This document shows positions 1 to 5,499 of a DNA stretch of 5,824 bases, one piece after another (position 1 is the stretch's first letter; the number at the start of each line of letters is the position of its first letter). The translations under genes and the position numbers were made by a program. The notes beneath the pieces are model-generated. The model was given only the letters and a program-made list of their open reading frames with translations, did no database searches and was not told where the DNA came from. The stretch comes from Alphaproteobacteria bacterium (lineage in GTDB: Bacteria; Pseudomonadota; Alphaproteobacteria; GCA-2731375), in assembly GCA_030746295.1 (NCBI GenBank), contig JASLMY010000277.1:1-5824 (forward strand). Reading direction: 5' to 3'.

Positions 1-591
1 GTCGGCTCGGCCGCCGAGCAAGAAGGCCGGCAAGCGCAACAGTTTCTCCTTCCAGGGGGCGCCCGCCTCGGCGGTGACGGCACGCCCGGACTTCGGCGAG
101 ACATAGGCCAAGCCCTCGGCCGCACCGGTCATGGCGCAGGCGGAGAGATTGAGGCCGAAACCGAGCTCTTGCAGGAGGCCGAGCTCGAAGCGGACGTAAA
201 CGGCCGGCCAGGCCTCGGAGCTCCCGAGCGCATCCAGCAGCACGGCCAAAGCATCGAAGATCGGGGCGTGGGGTTCGCGCTCGGGCAGCGTCGCCTCGAG
301 CACGGCGCAGGCTGCGGAGAGGCCGGCCAGAGGCGCCGGCAGCGCCATCAGCTCGGCCGCCCGGGCCCGCGTCAGCTCGACCGTGTAGCTGCCCAAGTGC
401 TCCGCCAGCCGCGCCCGCCATTCGGCATGAACCTCGTTGCCGGCCTGCAGGACGCCGCGCTGGCGCCGCCCCGCCCCGCCCCTGACCAGGCCTGCGTGGC
501 GGCCGTGCGCGCGGGTCAGCAGCGAGACGACCGCACCCGTCTCGCCATGCTTGCGAACCGCCAGGACGATGCCGTCGTCGCGCCATTGCAT
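1..591 (-). CDS. recO: DNA repair protein RecO, 5' part (C-terminus outside window)
   Basis: RecO helps RecF and RecR load RecA onto SSB-coated single-stranded DNA during recombinational repair. The frame runs open from an ATG at 591 to the window edge, giving 197 residues with no stop; family members are usually about 240-250 residues, so roughly the last fifth is missing. The N-terminus MQWRDDGIVLAVRKHGETGA is the family's characteristic OB-fold start, followed by a GRHAGLVRGG segment, WRARLAEHLG, a helical middle, and CAMTG...LAYVSPKSGRAV near residues 150-170. No in-frame start lies close upstream and the start matches the family, although no good Shine-Dalgarno is visible (ACAAGACCCCC precedes the ATG). 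It lies 51 bases downstream of the YqaE-like gene with no convincing terminator between, so it may be co-transcribed with the cassette. Identification is from recall of the family. Confidence 0.93.
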   Translation of the reverse strand, partial: MQWRDDGIVLAVRKHGETGAVVSLLTRAHGRHAGLVRGGAGRRQRGVLQAGNEVHAEWRARLAEHLGSYTVELTRARAAELMALPAPLAGLSAACAVLEATLPEREPHAPIFDALAVLLDALGSSEAWPAVYVRFELGLLQELGFGLNLSACAMTGAAEGLAYVSPKSGRAVTAEAGAPWKEKLLRLPAFLLGGRAD

Positions 592-642
592 GGGGGTCTT
601 GTAGCAGAGCCCGAGAGGCGGGACAGCCGAAAACGCCGCCCC

Positions 643-831
643 TCAGGAAAGACCGGCGTCGCGGAGCTTCTCGTCGGTCCGATACTGGCTCAAAGCATAG
701 ACCGCCCAAAGCGCCGCCGGCAGCCAGCCGATCAGCGTCACCTGCAGGATCAGGCAGACGATGCCGGCGAGCGGCCGTCCGATGGTGAAGAACAGCAGAA
801 AGGGCAGGAAGATCGCGATGATGAGGCGCAC
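643..831 (-). CDS. YqaE/Pmp3 family small membrane protein
   Basis: This 62-residue hydrophobic peptide has two predicted membrane segments (about residues 3-22 and 25-48) joined by a short GRPLAG turn and followed by a polar tail (QYRTDEKLRDAGLS). The size and the pattern LPFLLFF...G...GWLPAALWAVYAL match the YqaE/Pmp3 (UPF0057) family, whose members are linked to membrane potential and salt or stress tolerance in yeast and plants; the bacterial role is poorly defined. Translation probably starts at GTG 831: only 9 bases separate it from the TGA of the metacaspase gene (841-843), and a GAGG overlapping that TGA sits 7 bases before the GTG. This implies translational coupling and one transcript. 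An ATG start is not available. The family call is by recognition and the function is not inferable here. Confidence 0.85.
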   Translation of the reverse strand: MRLIIAIFLPFLLFFTIGRPLAGIVCLILQVTLIGWLPAALWAVYALSQYRTDEKLRDAGLS

Positions 832-840
832 GCCCGTCCC

Positions 841-2037
841 TCAGCCGCCGTCGCGCAGGATGAAGGTGAAATCGCCGCCGCCTTCGTCGCCCGCTTTGGA
901 GATGGTGCCGAACTCGGGCTTCTGATCGGAATTGTTGGTCACGGCGCGGACGAAGCGGCCGTAGAGCTCCGACGAGGTGATATAGGGCCGGTCGTTCTGG
1001 CCAAGGGTCTTCAAAAGGTAGTGGGCGAAGACCGAATGGCCGCCGGAGCCCGAATCCGCCACCGGCTCGGTGCCGCCCGAGGAGATCACCTTGCGCGACC
1101 AGTGCGAATCGATCTCTGTGAAGTAGCGGTCTTCGGGGATCGGCTGGTTCGCCGGCGCGCTGCGCGTCAACGAGCCGGAGAAGCAGGAATCCGCGATTAC
1201 CAACACGTGCTTCGCGGGCAGGCCCTTGAGCTGGCGGCGAACGTCGTCGTTGGCGATCCAGGTGGAGGTCTTGTCGGCGGCGGCGTCGACCGGCTGCCAG
1301 AAGCCCTCGCCCGTGGATTTGTCGATCTGGCCGTGGCCCGCATAGTAGATCACCAGCCGGTCGTCGACATCGAGCTCGGACCTTAGCCCCTCGATAGCGC
1401 CCAGGATGGTGTTGCGGTCGGCGTCGAGCAGCAGTTGCACGTTTTCCTTATCGAAGTCGTAGCGCTCGACCAGCAGGTCGGCCAGCGCCCTGGCGTCGTT
1501 TCTCGCGGTTTTGAGCGGCGGCAGGTCGCGATAGGCGTTGTTGCCGATCACGAGCGCGAAGTTGCGGCCCTCGATGCTGGGCCGGTTGAGGCCGCCGACC
1601 CGGACCACGACCTCGTCGCCGACGCAGTTGCCGGCCGCATCACAGGCCTCTAGGACAAATTGCTGCCGGCCTTCCTTCTCGCTCGGCACGTCGATGCGAA
1701 AGGCGAGGCTGTGCTTGGCGACGGCCTTCGTGCCCTCGGCCAGGCGGAAGAGCGTCGCCGGCTCGCCGTTGACCTTGAGCCGGGGCGGGCTGCCGTCGTC
1801 GCCGACGACGCCGACGATGCGGGCGGTCTCGCCGATCGGCACCTCCTTCGGCGCCTCGACCTCGATCAGCGGCAAGGCCGTGTCCTGTCCGCCTTGCTGG
1901 CCGCGCGCCAAGGCGTCGATCTGCTTCTGCAACGCGGCAATCTCGGCATCCCGGCCCGCCGGCTTGGCGGCGGCTGTCGGCGCGGCCTCGGAACCAGTCG
2001 TCGACGCCTTGGGCGACGCGCTGCGCGTCGTGGCCAC
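841..2037 (-). CDS. Metacaspase-like C14 caspase-domain protein (C-terminal part of an interrupted gene)
   Basis: This 398-residue frame starts at GTG 2037. Residues 1-55 are an Ala/Ser/Thr-rich linker with a short coiled-coil-like stretch (DAEIAALQKQIDALARG). Residues about 57-148 look like an Ig-like beta sandwich with two close cysteines (C132, C138) that could form a disulfide. Residues about 158-395 are a C14 caspase fold: FALVIGNNAY, then ARNDA, the catalytic-His motif YYAGHG (H235), the catalytic-Cys motif DSCFSG (C285), and a p10-like part with ISSGGTEPVADSG...GHSVFAHYLL. Both catalytic residues are present, so the domain could be active; metacaspases generally cleave after Arg or Lys, but specificity cannot be read here. 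GTG 2037 is only the first usable start after the amber codon at 2191-2193. It has no good ribosome site, and the in-frame codons before it look coding, so the native protein probably began at 2805 with a signal peptide. Made from 2037 alone, the protein would lack an export signal. Confidence 0.85.
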   Translation of the reverse strand: MATTRSASPKASTTGSEAAPTAAAKPAGRDAEIAALQKQIDALARGQQGGQDTALPLIEVEAPKEVPIGETARIVGVVGDDGSPPRLKVNGEPATLFRLAEGTKAVAKHSLAFRIDVPSEKEGRQQFVLEACDAAGNCVGDEVVVRVGGLNRPSIEGRNFALVIGNNAYRDLPPLKTARNDARALADLLVERYDFDKENVQLLLDADRNTILGAIEGLRSELDVDDRLVIYYAGHGQIDKSTGEGFWQPVDAAADKTSTWIANDDVRRQLKGLPAKHVLVIADSCFSGSLTRSAPANQPIPEDRYFTEIDSHWSRKVISSGGTEPVADSGSGGHSVFAHYLLKTLGQNDRPYITSSELYGRFVRAVTNNSDQKPEFGTISKAGDEGGGDFTFILRDGG

Positions 2038-2190
2038 TTGCGTTTCTTTGCCGGCGGAAAGCTCGGCCCGGACCTCGGCGATATAGGCCGTCGCCTCCTC
2101 CCAGAATTCCGCCCCCGCCGGGCCGGCAAGGTGTATCAGCGGGTCGAGTTTCTTGACGCCCGCCTCCAGCCTGCCGAGACGCGCCTTGGC
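2038..2190 (-). other. Coding-like 51-codon stretch between the TAG and the next start
   Basis: These 153 bases are open in the frame of both flanking parts and contain no ATG, GTG or TTG in that frame, so they are translated only if the TAG is read through. The peptide is helical and charged. Its AKARLGRLEAGVKKL segment followed by EFWEEATAYIAEVRAEL resembles the K-R-x-L...L / xPxW-xxA pattern of the module repeats, suggesting a degenerate second module spanning the stop. Confidence 0.6.
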
Positions 2191-2193
2191 CTA
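2191..2193 (-). other. In-frame TAG splitting the metacaspase gene
   Basis: The codon series is GGC AAT CAG AGG TAG GCC AAG GCG CGT, the same frame on both sides. The neighbouring 691-residue gene also ends in TAG (2926-2928), apparently as a real stop, while era ends in TAA and the remaining genes in TGA, so amber is not obviously reassigned in this genome. Confidence 0.85.
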
Positions 2194-2805
2194 CCTCTGA
2201 TTGCCGGCAGCTCGCACCCGATCGATCTCGGCCCGCTGCTTGGCGAAGGACGTTCTTGCCCATGCCAGGGCCTTCTTCGCGATCGCGGGTGCGAGGCTCT
2301 TGTAGCGCCTCTCGAAGTCGGCGATCGAGCGATGCTCGGGGTCGAGCGCCTTCAGACGGTCGAGCCCGCGACGCACCTGGGCGATATCGATGACCGCCAA
2401 GGCGAGTTTGCTCGACATCCGGAACCGGGCTCGGCCGAGCGCGCGCTCAATCTGCTGCGCCAACACCTGAGCTTGCTTGTTGCCCGGCTTCGTCTCGTTC
2501 TTCTCGCCGACGAGCCGGCGAAGATCCTCCCGCAGGGCCACCAACCGCTCGTCGGCGGCTTTCCAAGAGGGGTGGTCCTTGTTCCGGGACTTCCCCAGCC
2601 GTCCGGCCGTGATTTCGAGAAGCTTCAGGATCCGCTTGGCGCTCGCCTTGCGGGCCGGCGTCAAGCGCGCCGTCTGGGCCTCGTAGCGCTTCAGGTCGGC
2701 GACGGCACTCCGGATCATGGCGTCCGCCGGCGCCGCTGCCGAGACGGCAGGCGCCCAGAGCATCGCCGACGACAGGACCAGCACTATAAGGAGACGGCGC
2801 AACAT
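2191..2805 (-). CDS. Exported helical-repeat N-terminal part of the interrupted metacaspase gene
   Basis: From ATG 2805 this frame gives 204 residues ending at TAG 2191-2193. Residues 1-24 are a clear signal peptide (MLRR, then a hydrophobic stretch, then APAVSA). Residues about 28-100 are one copy of a helical module ending in DHPSW (W81), strongly similar to the first module of the upstream 691-residue protein (both contain APAD near the start, a K-R-x-L-K-L-L stretch and a HPSW). Residues 105-204 are charged and helical. The frame is also open from a GTG at 2904, but that start would put 33 non-family-like residues ahead of a good signal peptide, so 2805 is preferred despite a weak ribosome site. 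A promoter-like pair lies about 60-85 bases upstream. It probably encodes the front of one protein with the caspase-domain frame downstream. If translated alone it would be a periplasmic or secreted module protein without protease activity. Confidence 0.75.
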   Translation of the reverse strand: MLRRLLIVLVLSSAMLWAPAVSAAAPADAMIRSAVADLKRYEAQTARLTPARKASAKRILKLLEITAGRLGKSRNKDHPSWKAADERLVALREDLRRLVGEKNETKPGNKQAQVLAQQIERALGRARFRMSSKLALAVIDIAQVRRGLDRLKALDPEHRSIADFERRYKSLAPAIAKKALAWARTSFAKQRAEIDRVRAAGNQR

Positions 2806-2863
2806 AATCTTGGCTCGGCAGTACCTCTGGCTCCAGTCCGCCTCTTTTCCAGCGGCAGGCCAG

Positions 2864-2891
2864 ATCATAGCAAATCCGGTGCCTTGGTCGA
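2864..2891 (-). promoter_or_regulatory. Promoter-like -35/-10 pair before the metacaspase gene
   Basis: On the minus strand TCGACC (2891-2886) and TATGAT (2869-2864) are separated by 16 bases, a 4/6 and 5/6 match to the sigma-70 consensus. A transcript would start near 2857, leaving about 50 untranslated bases before ATG 2805. The 120-base gap from the upstream gene is large for this tightly packed region, consistent with a separate promoter. The call rests on the motif alone. Confidence 0.35.
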
Positions 2892-2906
2892 TGACGGCTG
2901 TCACCT

Positions 2907-2923
2907 CCGGCCTCGACGGCCAG
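2907..2923 (-). terminator. Short GC hairpin just after the 691-residue gene
   Basis: Starting two bases after the TAG at 2926-2928, CTGGCC-GTCGA-GGCCGG can form a 6-bp stem (one G-U pair) with a 5-base loop. No U-run follows, so it is at best a weak or attenuating terminator, or an mRNA 3'-end stabiliser. Confidence 0.25.
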
Positions 2924-2925
2924 CC

Positions 2926-5001
2926 CTACTCGTCGATGTTCTCCTTCAGGATCTCGTTCTGCTGGTGGCGGCCGCTGATGATCCAGACCTCGGTCGGCGT
3001 CGTCGAGCCGCCCTTGTAGAAGTATTTCAGCGTCGTGTACCAGATGAAATACTTGTCGCCGGCCTTCTCGGCGGTGGCCACCTGATACTGATCCCAGACG
3101 TAGTGATAGACGGTAATAGTGCCGCTCGAGGCCGAGCCTTCCGTCTTCTCCTTGCGCCGCACCTTGCTGTTGATGACCAGCCGCTCGGCCGGCGTGATGC
3201 TCTTATATTTCGGGTTGGCGAGGGTCTTCTTGGCGATCTCGATGTACTTCTCGTCCGTCATCGCCGGCTTCGGCATGCGGCTCTCGGCCAGCGCCTTCTT
3301 GTACATGCCGTCGTAGGCGGCGATGGCCTGCTCTAGCTTGGCCTTCTGCGCCGCCCGGTCGGGCCCGCCTTGGCGGCCCATCGCCTGATCGAGCACGGCC
3401 GCCGTCTCGATGCGCGTGACGCCTTCCCGGAGCTGCTTGAGGGTCTTGTCCCGCTGCTCCGCCCCCAGCAAACGGTTGGCGACGTGGTCTCGATCGTTGA
3501 CGTCCGTCGTGGCCAGGAACTCGGCCTGCTGGATGGCGTTGACCGACCAGGCATCGACCGCCTGGACGGTCCGGGCCGCGCTCTCTTTCGCCTTGCCGGG
3601 CTTCTCGCCGATCCAATAGGTGAGGCGCGAGAGGCGCTGCGAGGCAATGAGCGGGGTCCGCCCCTTGATCAGCTTCAGGTAAGCGACGTCCTCGGCGCTT
3701 GCTTTCTCGACCTTTTGCAGCGTCTCCGCATAGCCGCGAATCTGCTCGGCGGTGAAGGGCTCGCGTAAGGGCTGCGGTACGCGAAGGCTCTTGCCGCGGG
3801 CCTCGATCGCGTCGACCCGCGCCTTGACGTCGCCGAGCTTCTTGTGCTCCTCGATGGCCGCGTTGATGCGGGCGACCAGCTTCTCGTCCGCCGCCCGCGA
3901 GGCGGCGATGAACTTCTGGACTTCCGCGTGCTTCGGCGCGCCGAGGGCGGCGGCGGCGTCCCAGAGGTACTTCAACTCGGCGCGGGCGGCATCGCTCTTG
4001 GTCTTCATCAAGAGCTCGAGCTCGCTCAGGCCGTCGTGCCGCTTCGCGGTCTTGGCGAGGTCAGCGTTGATGCCCTGCATCAGGGTCGTGACGATGTGGT
4101 CGTTGATGCGGCGGAATGTCGCGACCGTGTCCTTCCAGACCGGGTGCGCCTTGTCCTGGGCCCCGTTCAAGACCTTGGCGATGCGGCCGAGGTCTTTGTG
4201 AAATCGCATGCCACCGCGCCTGTCGCCGGGACGCAGGTTCTTGACCTGGCGGTCGATCATGTCGAGCTCGCGGCCTGCCCGCTCCACGTTCGGGTCCGCC
4301 GGAGCAGCGCCGCCGCCGCCGCTCTGTGCCGGCTTGGTGCCCGCCGGTGCGGCGGCGTTGGCCTTGGCCGCGATCTTCTGGTTGAGGGCGTTGTAGGCCT
4401 TGGCCGCCTTGATCCAATCGGGACTCTTCTGGTCGGGATAGGCCTTGAGCGAGGCCGCGACCTTGTTGAGCTCGCCGATATGCTGCCGGCCCTTAGCCTT
4501 GTCGCCGGGCGCCATCTGATCGACGGCGGCGCCGATCCGCCGGATCTCGGACATCGCTTGGGCCAGCTTGGGATCGGAGGGCGCGCCGCCGACCGGCGCC
4601 GCCGGCTTGACCGGTGCCGGTTGGCTGGCGGCAGCCGGTGCCGCGCCCGGGCGCTTGCCGGCGGCGAGGTCGGTGAGGCGCTGCTTCAGTGTCTGCAAGC
4701 GCTGGTTGGTCTCCACCCAAGAGGGATGCGACTTGTTGGCCGAGCCGTTGAGGCGCTGTTCGGTCAGCCCCAAGAGCTTCAGGGTCCGCTTGGCGCCGGA
4801 AGCGCCGGGCCTCATGGTTGCCGCCTGTTTCTCGAACCGCGCGATGTCGGCGATCGCCGCCTTGATGGCGTTGTCCGCCGGTGCCGTCGCCTGCGCGAGC
4901 CGAACGAGCGGCCGCTCGGGCGCCGCCCGTGACGGTGCGGCCGGCAGCATCAGGATGGCGACGAGGCCGCCGATCAGAACAGTCGGAAGCAAGCGAAGCA
5001 T
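2926..5001 (-). CDS. Exported helical protein with three tandem HPxW-type modules, unknown function
   Basis: This 691-residue protein starts at ATG 5001, preceded by a strong GAGGAGA ribosome site 5 bases away. Residues 1-26 form a signal peptide (LLPTVLIGGLVAILMLP...SRA). Three related helical modules follow at about 43-115, 143-215 and 236-306, each with a conserved Pro-x-Trp about 50 residues in (HPSW ending W95, SPDW ending W196, HPVW ending W289), separated by Ala/Pro/Gly-rich linkers. Residues about 310-600 are long charged helices with no motif I recognise. The last 70 residues switch to an aromatic, beta-like segment (VYHYVWDQYQV, YFIWYTTLKYFYKGG, TEVWIISGR) that could be a small binding domain. 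The first module is closely similar to that of the downstream metacaspase gene. It is probably periplasmic or secreted and may act as scaffold, partner or regulator of that protease; this is inferred from adjacency and shared modules. It ends in TAG. Confidence 0.85.
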   Translation of the reverse strand: MLRLLPTVLIGGLVAILMLPAAPSRAAPERPLVRLAQATAPADNAIKAAIADIARFEKQAATMRPGASGAKRTLKLLGLTEQRLNGSANKSHPSWVETNQRLQTLKQRLTDLAAGKRPGAAPAAASQPAPVKPAAPVGGAPSDPKLAQAMSEIRRIGAAVDQMAPGDKAKGRQHIGELNKVAASLKAYPDQKSPDWIKAAKAYNALNQKIAAKANAAAPAGTKPAQSGGGGAAPADPNVERAGRELDMIDRQVKNLRPGDRRGGMRFHKDLGRIAKVLNGAQDKAHPVWKDTVATFRRINDHIVTTLMQGINADLAKTAKRHDGLSELELLMKTKSDAARAELKYLWDAAAALGAPKHAEVQKFIAASRAADEKLVARINAAIEEHKKLGDVKARVDAIEARGKSLRVPQPLREPFTAEQIRGYAETLQKVEKASAEDVAYLKLIKGRTPLIASQRLSRLTYWIGEKPGKAKESAARTVQAVDAWSVNAIQQAEFLATTDVNDRDHVANRLLGAEQRDKTLKQLREGVTRIETAAVLDQAMGRQGGPDRAAQKAKLEQAIAAYDGMYKKALAESRMPKPAMTDEKYIEIAKKTLANPKYKSITPAERLVINSKVRRKEKTEGSASSGTITVYHYVWDQYQVATAEKAGDKYFIWYTTLKYFYKGGSTTPTEVWIISGRHQQNEILKENIDE

Positions 5002-5006
5002 TGCAG

Positions 5007-5013
5007 TCTCCTC
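5007..5013 (-). promoter_or_regulatory. Strong Shine-Dalgarno for the 691-residue gene
   Basis: GAGGAGA reads on the minus strand 5 bases before ATG 5001. It fixes the start and is the best ribosome site in the window. An upstream CTCGT (near 5028) could pair with the ACGAG overlapping it, a possible but weak masking hairpin. Confidence 0.65.
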
Positions 5014-5053
5014 GTGAATACTCGAGCGACGAGAGGCCGGCGGCTTCCGGTCC

Positions 5054-5431
5054 TCAGGACGCGGCGCGAACGATCGCCATCGCGATCACCGAGACGGCGG
5101 CCAGAATGACGACGATGCCGAGCGCATAGATCAGGTATTTGACCCTGAAATGAGAGGAATCGAAGCTGATCCGCGTCTCCTGTTCGGGTGTCACGTAGAC
5201 CGAGTAGAAGCTGTCCAGGAAACCCTTCTGAAAGACATTCTCGGCGCCGAGCTCGTGCGTCTCCGGCGGTTTGCGAAAGAGCCAACGCGAGCCTACGACC
5301 TCGACCTTGCCGGCGACCGGTCCGGCGCCGGCGGCCGGTTCGGCGGAAAAGCGGACGAGCTGCGGAATGCTGTCGAAGACCAGATGCAGAACCCGCCTGC
5401 GCTCGCCCTTCCCGATTGTGATGGGTTTCAT
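5054..5431 (-). CDS. Hypothetical protein with a single C-terminal membrane anchor
   Basis: This 125-residue protein starts at ATG 5431 and is of a family I do not recognise. Residues 1-95 are soluble and mixed beta-like (RRRVLHLVFDSIPQLVRF, KVEVVGSRWLFRKPP, FYSVYVTPEQETRISFD). Residues about 98-121 are a single strongly hydrophobic helix (YLIYALGIVVILAAVSVIAM) ending in VRAAS. With no N-terminal signal this looks like a tail-anchored inner-membrane protein whose soluble part faces the cytoplasm. It is the first gene after era, 68 bases downstream, and precedes the 691-residue gene by 52 bases, so it probably heads the cassette transcript. A perfect inverted repeat abuts its start codon, and the ribosome site is poor (CCGGA immediately upstream, GGGGG farther off). 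Base composition and frame are consistent with a real gene, but the function is unknown. Confidence 0.7.
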   Translation of the reverse strand: MKPITIGKGERRRVLHLVFDSIPQLVRFSAEPAAGAGPVAGKVEVVGSRWLFRKPPETHELGAENVFQKGFLDSFYSVYVTPEQETRISFDSSHFRVKYLIYALGIVVILAAVSVIAMAIVRAAS

Positions 5432-5463
5432 TCCGGTTCAGCCCCCGATACCTTTGAACCGGA
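5432..5463. repeat. Perfect 9-bp inverted repeat abutting the start codon
   Basis: TCCGGTTCA (5432-5440) and TGAACCGGA (5455-5463) are exact reverse complements with a 14-base spacer. One arm touches ATG 5431 and the other overlaps the last base of a -10-like hexamer. It could be an operator or, in a transcript reading through from era, a hairpin covering the ribosome site. No U-run follows, so a terminator is unlikely. Confidence 0.6.
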
Positions 5464-5489
5464 TTCTAGCCCGATTTCTGAAATGTCTA
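5463..5489 (-). promoter_or_regulatory. Promoter-like pair between era and the cassette
   Basis: On the minus strand TAGACA (5489-5484) and TAGAAT (5468-5463) each match the sigma-70 consensus at 5 of 6 bases, with a slightly short 15-base spacer. A start near 5456 would fall inside the inverted repeat, which fits repressor-type control. The region is noticeably more AT-rich than its surroundings. Confidence 0.4.
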
Positions 5490-5499
5490 AACCACCCGC

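Larger units (their letters stand above)
841..2805 (-). pseudogene. Secreted metacaspase gene interrupted by an in-frame amber codon (composite)
   Basis: The region reads in a single frame from ATG 2805 to TGA 841-843 with one TAG at 2191-2193. With that codon read as an amino acid the product has 654 residues: signal peptide 1-24, HPSW helical module about 28-100, helical region about 105-250, linker, Ig-like domain about 313-404, C14 caspase domain about 414-651 with H491 and C541. No frameshift is needed and no other stop occurs. The 51 codons from 2190 to 2038 read AKARLGRLEAGVKKLD... and ...EFWEEATAYIAEVRAEL, amphipathic and similar in layout to the repeat module, which argues that they were selected as protein. 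One base change (for example CAG, AAG or GAG to TAG) explains the break. The intact catalytic domain suggests the lesion is recent, artefactual, or tolerated by readthrough or reinitiation. Confidence 0.65.

Noticed and set aside
592..642. Possible terminator between the YqaE-like gene and recO
   Set aside because: GC-rich pairings such as GGGGC/GCCTC are short and contain a wobble, and no U-run follows, so there is no supported terminator.
169..1386. Long plus-strand open frame (405 codons) and similar ones at 1660-3336 and 3844-4932
   Set aside because: They run antisense to recO, the caspase gene and the module gene, are Arg/Gly/Ala-rich without recognisable motifs, and arise from the GC-rich third-position pattern of the real genes.
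1640..2263. Minus-strand frame of 207 codons overlapping the TAG region, considered as evidence for a frameshift
   Set aside because: Its product is a Gly/Arg-rich shadow with no module or Ig-like pattern. The frame shared by both gene parts continues sensibly across the TAG, so a substitution explains the break without an indel.
2806..2904. N-terminal extension of the metacaspase gene to GTG 2904
   Set aside because: The added residues look random (scattered Trp and Cys) and would bury a good signal peptide internally; the promoter-like motif also lies within this stretch.
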